A stretch of DNA of 64,000 nucleotides from Trichoplax adhaerens (Eukaryota; Placozoa; Uniplacotomia; Trichoplacea; Trichoplacidae): contig NW_002060946.1 in the NCBI RefSeq assembly GCF_000150275.1, positions 6,925,855 through 6,989,854 on the forward strand. Direction: 5' to 3'. The notes beneath the pieces were generated by a model. The model ran no database searches and was not told the DNA's origin. It was given only the letters and a program-made list of their open reading frames with translations. Below are positions 39,040-49,900 of this stretch, in pieces. A program made the translations under genes and the position numbers. Numbering within the stretch: position 1 is the first letter of the stretch; the number at the start of each line of letters is the position of its first letter.

Positions 39040-40600
39040 ATCTTCTCCATATTGCTCATATTGGATTACAAGGATAGTTATATTGCATATCGTTCTATCT
39101 CACCATCTACTCGATATTGCTCAATCGACTATGGTGTAGCGATGCACCCATATTGCATTACAAGGATAGTTATATTGCATATCGTTCTGTTTGACCATCT
39201 ACTCGATATTGCTCAATTGACTATGGTGTAGTGATGCACCCATATTGCATTACAAGGATAGCTATGTTGCATATCGTTCTATCTCACCATCTACTCCATA
39301 TTGCTCAATCGACTATGGTGTAGTGATGCACCCATATTGCATTACAAGGATAGCTATGTTGCATATCGTTCTATCTCACCATCTACTCCATATTGCTCAA
39401 TCGACTATGGTGTAGTGATGCACCCATATTGCATTACAAGGATAGTTATATTCAATATCGTTCTATCTCACCATCTACTCGATATTGCTCAATCGACCAT
39501 CGGATAGTGATGCACCCATATTGCATTACAAGGATAGCTATATTGCATATCCATTCTGTTTGACCATCTACTCCATATTGCTCAATCGACCATAGTGTAG
39601 TGATGCACCCATATTGCATTACAAGGATAGTTATATTGCATATCGTTCTGTTTGACCATCTACTCGATATTGCTCAATCGACTATGGTGTAGTGATGCAC
39701 CCATATTGCATTACAAGGATAGTTATATTGCATATCGTTCTGTTTGACCATCTACTCGATATTGCTCAATCGACTATGGTGTAGCGATGCACCCATATTG
39801 CATTACAAGGATAGTTATATTCAATATCGTTCTATCTCACCATCTACTCGATATTGCTCAATCGACTATGGTGTAGCGATGCACCCATATTGCATTACAA
39901 GGATAGTTATATTCAATATCGTTCTATCTCACCATCTACTCGATATTGCTCAATCGACTATGGTGTAGCGATGCACCCATATTGCATTACAAGGATAGTT
40001 ATATTGCATATCGTTCTGTTTGACCATCTACTCGATATTGCTCAATCGACTATGGTGTAGTGATGCACCCATATTGCATTACAAGGATAGTTATATTGCA
40101 TATCGTTCTGTTTGACCATCTACTCGATATTGCTCAATCGACTATGGTGTAGTGATGCACCCATATTGCATTACAAGGATAGCTATGTTGCATATCGTTC
40201 TATCTCACCATCTACTCCATATTGCTCAATCGACTATGGTGTAGTGATGCACCCATATTGCATTACAAGGATAGCTATATTGCATATCCATTCTGTTTGA
40301 CCATCTACTCCATATTGCTCAATCGACCATGGTGTAGTGATGCACCCATATTGCATTACAAGGATAGCTATATTGCATATCGTTCTGTTTGACCATTTTC
40401 CATCACCTATCTTACCATCTACTCGATATTACTCAATCGACTATGGTGTAGTGATGCACCCATATTGCATTACAAGAATAGTTATATTCAATATCGTTCT
40501 ATCTCACCATCTACTCGATATTGCTCAATCGACCATGGTATAGTGATGCACACATATTGCATTACAAGGATAGCTATACTTGATTATTCATTATTTCAAC
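39040..40600. repeat. 92-bp satellite array, about 17 copies
   Basis: The unit runs 'tattgcattacaaggatagt', 'tatattgcatatcgttct', 'atctcaccatctactcgata', 'ttgctcaatcgactatggtg' and 'tagtgatgcaccca'. Unit starts fall at 39059, 39151, 39243, 39335, 39427, 39519, 39612 and so on every 92-93 bp, with one copy near 40390 carrying an insertion. Copies are highly similar, with alternating subtypes (GTTCTATCTCACC or GTTCTGTTTGACC; TACTCG or TACTCC). 92 is not a multiple of three, so the short open frames in the array are periodic artefacts. Confidence 0.97.
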
Positions 40601-43210
40601 GGTACCTACATGTCGTGATTTCAGCTAATTACAGTAGTTTTGTGTAGGCAATACACTACACTACATTAGACCCCGCTAGTTTATCCCCAATTTCTTGGTA
40701 GACTTGGCCGAAACGATCGCACTGAGAAATGGATGAATTTCCCTATTTTTATTCTATAGAAATGTGAAGTGGTGTATGACATAAGCTTCAGTACAATAGT
40801 TTCAGCCAAGTATTTTAAAAATATTCTATCAACTAGCGTGACAGTACAGCAAACTGCTAACGCGAGTTTCGCTAGTATAGATAAAGACAGTAATCACCAA
40901 AAAGCCAGTCGTAAAATTCGCTTATCCCACGCGTTGTATTATTCGTTCATCGCCATGCAATCGATGATGTACATACTGTGTACTAATGCAGTACTACATT
41001 GATCGTATTACTGTACCAATACTATGCAACAGCATCGTAGCGTAGACAGTATTTTGCTGTACATCTTGCAATGGACGCTAGTTGGTTAATCCCTAGGGAT
41101 TTTTCAATCATCAATCCCGCCTTGATTGCCGTAGCCGGCGGCACAGCACTTCTTTAGAGCCATATCCATCGATTAACCCAATTCAATATGTTATATAATC
41201 CAGTACGGACGCGTATGAATTCGATTATTATCGCGAAAGAGTAATATGCAAAAAATCTTTTACAAGACGATACCATATGGTAGTGTAATCGATTGTAGAG
41301 GCGCAGGTACTAGCCAATTGGACTGCCAATTTCATGTCTCACAATATACCCAACTTTTCTCAGATCCATGTCTAATCATAATGTCAAGATAAAGACCTCA
41401 GAAATACCCTCTACGTGTCTATTTTTGGTAACCACACATTGCATACAATCAACCTGGACGAGAACATCTACTCGCCTATATTATCTTGTATAATAGTAGT
41501 GTCCTCCTTACAACCAAGATTGCGCTAGCTTTCAAGGAAGGAGTTGCTGGCGGAAACGGTTATGCTACGCGTATGCGCCGTATTATTTTATTCCTTGCAG
41601 ACATTGGACTGTAGGGTACTTCAACATTTTGAAAGGATATCAAATCAGTTAAAATCGGCTTTCCATCCAATTTCATCACAACCAATCAGCCACTATCAAT
41701 TTTCCGATATCATCACAATATGTCAGAGAGCCTTTAATCGCGCACTGATATACAACGTAGTGCCCATACGACAAAGATTGCGCTTGATTTCAAATAAGGG
41801 TATATTATACGTCGTATTATTTTATTCCTAACAGGCATTAGACGGTAGGATAATTCAACATTTTAAAGGATATCAAACCAGTTGAAATCAGCCTTCGATT
41901 GAATTCGTCATAACAAATTAACAATCATTCGATATCATAACAATATTTCAAAAATAAATCATCAGGCAATAGAATAAATAAGCAATCTCCTCATCGATGA
42001 TTGTATGGAGCACTGATTGACACTGACAAACTAGCAAGAAAATAAGAATGACCAACATTTATTGCTAACACCGACCGATGAGGACGTGTTATGCAGTAAA
42101 CCCAACATTTTCGTCATCCTATTACTACAGTGGCTTAGAAACGCAATTCAAGTTGGTAGAGTATTTAAAATATCATTCACTTTTTGGCCTGAGTCTTCGA
42201 TATCGTGTAAAATAGCAGATGCAATAAATAAATACTGTACTACAACGACGATGTACATAAAGTCTACATTACTATACACGTACAACACTAGTCTACGCAC
42301 ACACACAGTATACTTTTTGCAGTATGCAGTATAGTCAATGGAGATAAATATAACTGTAATGACTTTCTATTGACGAGCGATACAAAAAGAAATTGAAACA
42401 CATCGTTGTAGTAGCAACTACAAATAAACAACACATATATAACATTCATTTATAAATACCTAAATGGATTGCCTACGTACAACGTCGGCGTAGCTTAGGC
42501 AAAGCTAACTATTAGTAGCAGATATGCAATCATATTACATAAGAAGTAGGTCAATATTCCAAATAAAAAATACACAATCTTTCACTACATTACGAGACAT
42601 AATATAATAGTGTCATCATCATAATGATGTAAGCCTGTACGATAATTTGCGAGTATATTACTACAAGTCTCGAGTTTAACCAATTCAGCAATGAGACACG
42701 CTTATAAATACAGTAACCTTTCCTTACAACATCTATATCAGAATTTTACATTTATGGTTGTTAATAATACCTCATCACTTGTTAATGGCTGATTGACATA
42801 AAATTCTTATTATTACAGTATGTTACTGATTACTGGTTGCTACTATCCTATCTCGGTAAAATAGTTCGGATAGTCTGTTATAAAACATTTATCTTCTACT
42901 GTATATTTGGAAATTGTCTATTTATACACTTTTACAAAATACCTTTCTTTTCCAATGACAGCATTACTTCACAGGACATATTGGTAGAATTACGCGTAGC
43001 AGATTGATGACCGAGACAGTGATAAAAGAATTTTCAACATCACTTGCATGCATAATTCTAACTATTTCAACCACTTTTATCATGAATTAGTCATTATCGA
43101 TACTGTACTTCAACTACAGCGGTAAAGAAATTTAATCTTTTCTACGGCTATACTACAGATGGTAATCTACAGCTTGTATAGTCTTTGATCGCAATTTGAA
43201 ATTGAATCGT
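40601..43210. other. Intergenic stretch downstream of KMT2
   Basis: No gene is supported. It begins after the 92-bp satellite, contains a ~250-bp duplication (next entry), and ends with the presumed 3' UTR of the KMT2 gene just below 43211. Plus-strand frames at 40769-41002, 41544-41831 and 42062-42334 have no recognisable domain or splice partners. Confidence 0.55.
41510..41960. repeat. ~250-bp tandem duplication
   Basis: Copies at about 41514-41730 and 41768-41960 share 'agattgcgctagctttcaa' / 'agattgcgcttgatttcaa', 'cgtattattttattcct', 'caacattttgaaaggatatc' / 'caacattttaaaggatatc' and 'atatcatcacaata' / 'atatcataacaata'. The 95-codon frame 41544-41831 spans the junction. Confidence 0.75.
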
Positions 43211-43902
43211 TTAATTCAAAAACTTTCGACATTTCTTTGAACTACAGTTACACGGTAATTTAATATCTTCTTTCGCAAAGTTATAATCGTATGTCAGTTC
43301 TTCTCCAGGATAGATTCTGCAATATTGTACAATATACTCATCGTCAACGTTACAGACCGAATCTACTATGCTACATACAGCATGATAATATTCTATTATA
43401 GCGTCTACGTTACCTTCGTAAAGCAAAGATTATGATCTTCTTAATATTGTCAATAGGTACAATTTTGCAATAACAATTAGGATCACAGGAATGATTAATA
43501 AATCTAGCTGCATTGCCACTAAGAGTGGCATCAATGACCTCATCACGATCGATCCTAAACATGTAACAACCTAAACCCTAGGGCAATCATTAAATTAAAA
43601 AGATAGAATTAACGTTCAAGATACAATTATTATCGAATTAGATTCGTTCAAGACTGATTCTGGCTTGCCTTCCAGATAAAATACTTACTTTGCCTTCGTA
43701 ATACTTTTCCTGCTTATCGGTTAAAATTGATCGAATTTTAGTACCAGCATATTCCATAATCATTTCTCCGGCTTCAATAATCCTTTTACAAAACAATCCC
43801 CGTCCGTGGATATCTGATCTATAAACGCCTACAGTTTCTTTCGCAGTTGCGGCTAAATGACGATATCTCATAGCCATAGGTAGTTCCAAACCAGTTGCTC
43901 GA
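43211..43902 (-). other. KMT2A/trx: KMT2 exons 30-32: SET and post-SET domains, stop codon
   Basis: The catalytic domain is intact: '[20 protein letters not shown]', '[14 protein letters not shown]', '[14 protein letters not shown]', '[18 protein letters not shown]', '[15 protein letters not shown]', '[18 protein letters not shown]', then post-SET '[13 protein letters not shown]' and stop. AdoMet-binding GRG and NHSC motifs, the Tyr of GCYMF and the three zinc Cys of post-SET are present, so H3K4 methyltransferase activity is expected. Confidence 0.98.
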
Positions 43903-46900
43903 CTATAAGTAAAATACAGTCCAGTCGAATATAAATAATACTATACTACTGGACCAAGATGGACCTAAAGGTCCGATAAAATTTAACATAACTAGTTATT
44001 ATACCGTATAGCAAGGGCTTCATCAACAGCTTTACTTGGAATATTGTCAGTTTGTAATTCACTTAATGTCGAAACTTTGCGATATGGTGACATTAAAAAG
44101 CTAAACATATCATAGTGTGATGTACGGCGATACACTTCAGTTCGGATACAACCGCTAGGATTAGGAACAATAACCTTCAATTTGAAAATTATAATTATTA
44201 GCTAGCATTTTAGTCAAAAGCACCATTGAATAACAAATTCATTCCACAACGATACCGTAACCTTTAACATAATGAATAAAACACATTTTAATCTTTTCTA
44301 TATGTAGCCTACCTACCTCTGAAAATCGCTGAGCATGAAATTGAAATTCATAATTTTTAAAAGTCACTGGAGCTGATAACTGTTCAATGATAAATTTGAC
44401 AGGTTCCTGTGTTAAACAAAAAAATAAATAAATTATAAACATATTTATTAATAACTAACAACATTTGTAGTACAATACACCTTCGACCAACATCACATGA
44501 AAACTTTTTTAAAAAGAATTAGCGGAGAATTAACATAGATACGCAAGGAGGTAAAGATTAGACTGGATAATACGCGTATAACCTTAGTTAATCCAAACAC
44601 GTCCAGACCAACGAAATCTACAAGCAAATATTAAAATTTTAATCTGAACAGATCAACGCGCATAAATTGTAAGAATAAAACTACTATAAGATAGACAATA
44701 CCGTCCAAGGCTCTATGACGATCTTTCAATTGTGGGTTAATCTGACAAGCCAGCTTCTTGATTAATTTCCAACCCTTGTTACAGGTATCAGTTTTAATAC
44801 TGAAACCGTCTGAGCTTTCTAAATGGAATTCTAATGTTGACTTGTACAAGCGCTTCTTCGATTGTTTGGTATTGATTCCCTTTGCTTTCTTATAAGATCT
44901 ACCACTAACTGCACTTTGAGTTGTACTTTCGTTACTACATTGGGCGTCTGAATTATCAGTCATGGACATGTCAGAAGTAGCTTGATTGGACTGTACATCG
45001 CTTTGTTTATCAGATTGCTCAGACAATGTGCTATTCAAGTTTAGAGGTACATTGCTATTTAGATTTGAAGCCACACTGTTTAAGTTTGAAGAGGGGTTAC
45101 TATTTAAAATGGAAGGCGGACTGCTGATGGCGTAATTTTGATGCTGGACTTGATTAGGCGGTACGTACATATAGGACATTCCAGAATTAACGACGTAATT
45201 TGGTACGTAGTAGTAAAATGTTTCTCCAATCTTGACCAAAGGTGACACTTGCGTATTGATTGGCATAGGACTAGTTGTATGATTATAGTTGTAATTACAA
45301 GGCCAGTTCAATGGAACATTCCAGTATGCTGCAGTATTCTGGTAGCCTGAAGGGTTTATGTTTGATGCTGAAGGCGTAGACTGGTGATGATATTGTAACC
45401 CACGGTTGCAAGAATCTGAAACGTTAGCTATGACGTTGTTGTTATTTGTAACTGTACTAAGATTACTGATAACATGCCGATCTTTATTATTAGCGATACC
45501 GCTAGTACTGCTATAGCTTGTTGTGCCGGACTGAATATGAGATATGGATTGTATACGTACATCACTCGGTGATCCTTGATCTGTTATAGACTTATGGTCT
45601 GATAGCGTATTGTCACAGCTTGTATCATTCGTTGTAATAAACTCATTTTCAGCAGACTGTTCTTCAACTAACTCGTCAACCGGTGAGAAATTTTCATGAA
45701 CGTGGGTATAATGTTCCAATTCTTTATTGTTTTGATTACTTCGAACTGCACGTTTCTTCTTATGAACTGTTAAAGTGTATGTACAAATGGTTCCGGGATA
45801 TTTTGTACTCCAAAATGATACAGTAGCTCTAATTCAAGAACAGTTTAGAGATTGAATTAACGTGACTTTAAAATGCTTACTACACTAACGCAAGAAATAC
45901 AAATTACCTATAGTTAACTGGAATTAAAACATTCGTCCAATCGGATAACTCATCTAAACTGCCCAATGATTTTATCTCTAGTGATCCTATAAATTAATAT
46001 ATCAAAACATGTATAGCCAAATTTATTACTATTACTCTATAATAAATAATAATTGACCCTGAGTAGTATTAACGGAACAACTTATTATTAAGTTAAGATC
46101 TGTTAATTTACCTATTCTAATAGCTACCGATGAAGGCTCTACACCTTTTTTGACAATTTTCTTAAAACCTTGCAATTTAGTCATGTCAATAGTAAAGTGC
46201 TTTAACATTACTTGTGATTCGCTTGGACTAATCTGTCAAGATTAAAATTTTCAAAGTTGTCTAGGTGTAAATGCATTTCCCGATAACTTATCGCAATATA
46301 AATGAATTAGAAGATACTTACAGTATCGCGGTTATTTGCATGCAATTGGCAGAAGACTTTTCTGTCTCTAGTGAAAGCACACCCGTCCTCTCTGATAATA
46401 ACAATATTGATATGATCATTCGTTAGCATGTTAGCGTTAAAAATACCGTTACAGCCTTATTATCGTAATTAACAGCTCAAAATACCGCGCGCATAGAAAA
46501 TGATAGTTCCTTGTACATCGAGATTCACAGCATCCAATTGTTGCACCTAGCTCATGGCAAGCATCACATCGCTACAGGTATATTAAAACGCATCAAATTA
46601 ACAAATAAACAACTATTACATTCAGTTTGAAAAATATTAAATTAGAATATTACATTACCATTTGTTTTCCGCGTGCACAAGCGATCTGCACATTTAGCAA
46701 CTGTCCATCTTGATTTTCATAAACCTAGATCGAAATAGGTAATCGTTATCGATTGCTTTACTTTATTTCGTTGCGAGATCAATTCTTAAGCAAAATAGTA
46801 AAATGCAAGGATAAAATTGTTATAAACTTATTTACCTCAGCAGACCAAAGGGCACAATTTACATGTACCCATTCATCCAACATATAATATAATAATCTTC

Positions 46901-49900
46901 CTGCATTCTAATTTTTTTTATCAGATTTTTGAAATAGTTTAGAATTGAAATATGTTTATAAGATATTAAAGACAATGTATGGTACAACACATCATGCATT
47001 TGACTAACTTCTCCAGGACCATTTTCAGATTTACAGCATAAACTACATTGGCGTGTATCCTATAAAAATAAAAAAGCCAATTTGCATAGTGATTAAATAT
47101 AGATCAACAATACCAGTAGAAGACAGTTAAGTGATGATTTCTTTCTATGGGACAATCATTAAGTATAATGGCAAACCTTCTGAAGGGGTATTTCTTTTCG
47201 CTCTGTAGGCGGGTTATCGATTACATTGTCGGATTTAGATGTGGTTGCAATTGGTATCATATCAACACTATTGTCAAGATTAGTTTTCGTATCATTAACT
47301 TGCTTTCCTGCCTATTATGTAAGTAAACCCATCAGAAATGCCCTGTCTGCGAACTTATTTATTAATCCAACATACTTGTAAGATTAATATCTCTTTATCA
47401 TCGTTATTCTGATTGCATTCGTAATCGTGTTCCAACATATAAGTGTTCAAATCCTTTTCATGTAATTTTCTGCGATATTATACTTATATTAGTCACTAAC
47501 CCATGTCTGCTCGTTATAGTATATAATTATATTCATATACAATAGCGAAATTGAATGTAACTATTTTACCCTTCGTGGTAAATTTGTTGCATACATATCT
47601 GGGGATTTATTACAACATGCCAAGGAAATACATTTGTCATAACCTATAACATAAATTTAAAAAGTGGTTAACTTTTAATATTAGGTTGACCATTGAAAAG
47701 TATTTAAAATTTTTTGTCTTACCATGCGAAAGATATCATAAGTCCTTCTCACATCGTTTTCACTTAGTATATTTGCAATACATGGGTCACCATGAATTTT
47801 ACTACCGATAGCTCTAGTGATATCGACACAAAAATCGTTCTATATGAATGATGTACAGGATGATATTAGTGCAATATTTTAAAAATCTGCTTTTATGCAG
47901 TATATTACATAAAAGAGTCAAAATGCAGCATAATAATGGCCATGTCTTGAAACTTTTAATAATTGCTTACTAAATTAGAGTATTTTGTTCCCTTCGCTTT
48001 GGAAAGTATTTTCGTAAAATCTTTCGAAAATATTTCCTGCAACAGGATATGAAAAATAATTTTATTAAGCAATAAAGAAATATTTCATAAAATATATTTA
48101 TACTCTATGATAAACACACAGATACTAGATAATAATCAACTGGCAGATAAAAACCTTGGTTTTCAAATTTTGTTTATCAGTCATTTCATGGATCGATTGT
48201 ATCGTAGACAAAACCTATTACGGATATTGGTTTATTTATGACAGTTGCATTCAAATACAATCGCGGTTAGAGTTAATATAAGTTGGCCAAGGTGATAGTA
48301 ATTGAGTTCGATGTCCCTACCTGTAAAATTAATTTATGTAAATGTTCATCAGCAATTCCTTTCCAACTAGGGGCACTTTTCTTAGTACATTGATCGCATG
48401 TGAATTGGTAGTCATCCGGTAAGTTCATTAATACTTCATACTGATTTACTGTTTGAAAGAGATAAAATAATAATCTAAGAATTATGTGACATTATTAATG
48501 ATATAAACAAGTATATGTATTAATGTAGTTTTTAAAAACCTGTCATGTCTAGACACTTCGCATGAAACCAACCATCGCAGTTTTTGCAATAAAGAATTGA
48601 TTCGATGCAAGAATCCTTATAAAAGCTTACGTTACACATTTTACAATATTCGCCTCTGTCTCTAAGGATACCGCACAATTGGCATAAAGTAAAATTATGC
48701 ATCCACTGACTTTTCTTCTGAAGGAATAGACATGAAAATATAAACATAAACAAAAACAACTCGATTATGATTGAAGGCTAACCCTTGTTATAGCGTAGCT
48801 ATAAACCAATCCACTGTAAAATTTGCTAGTAATAGAGTTTTACCTTTCCAGCACGAGTAGAGCCACAACTAATGCAGCGTACGCAGTATCTACAAACCTA
48901 AAAATGAAAACAACATATCACGATGTTATCCTCTTTTGTTTTCAATAAATCATATTTTCTTCTTTCTATATGGTAATATTAATAATTCCATAAAGGATAT
49001 ACAATAATTATTCCACGAGTAATCAAATACCCATGTGCCATTTTCGGAAGATTTTCTTTGATAATTAGTTCCAAAGCAAGAAGGGTGATAATACTTGCAA
49101 CATTTTGAACATTTAAGTAGCTATTGACAGGAGAGAAAAATATAGTAGAATCTTAATTTCAAACACTGACGCTGAAATTTGTCATAAAATATAGCTACGT
49201 ACATTTTTTCCTCTCTTGCACTCTTCACATACGCGGCACTTTACACAATACCATTGGTTGACATCGCGTACTTTATCGCTTAAGCAGAAAGCATGAAATG
49301 TTTGACAGCAACTACTGCATTGAATAATCTATGTAATTAGATAAGCAAATAGACTCATTGAAAACCATTTGAAAGAAGATATTAGAATATAATAAATTCT
49401 AATCTCGAAGCAACATTTAAATCACTACAAGTGTATAAGCTATCAAATTATAACTCATACACTGTCTGCCCCACCACTGCCACATAAATAACATAAAGTA
49501 TCAGATTGGTCGAATTTGCGATCAGTGTAACAGACAACGTGACCATTTTTTAGCAATCCTTTTCTATCGCTATAGCCTTGCCAAGGGAAGAATATACTAT
49601 CATCGTTTGATCTTGGGTGAACATTCCAAGTATTTACAAGAGTTATTGGCGTTTCGAAGTTTTGCTCATCTTCAGCTAGTAACGAAAATGTTATTGTAAA
49701 TCTAGAATCGAAATATTACATTATTAGCAATTAAGCACAAAGTTAGGTTAGCAACTCTACCTTCCGCTTCGCAATTGTTCCCTACAACTGTAGATACAGC
49801 ATTAGCTCTTTCTTCTTGGTTACTTTTGAGTTTTGGGTTAACCTTTTTTCTGTTGATGGCGCTGGTTTTAAAGGTCGGATTAGTCTTTCTTAAATCCAAT

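Noticed and set aside
39040-40600. CRISPR array
   Set aside because: The repeat is a head-to-tail 92-bp satellite without unique spacers, in a eukaryotic context.
39040-40650. Series of overlapping plus-strand open frames of 60-90 codons with similar peptides
   Set aside because: They are frames through the 92-bp satellite. The unit is not a multiple of three, so the same peptides reappear in shifting frames, which excludes a constrained protein.
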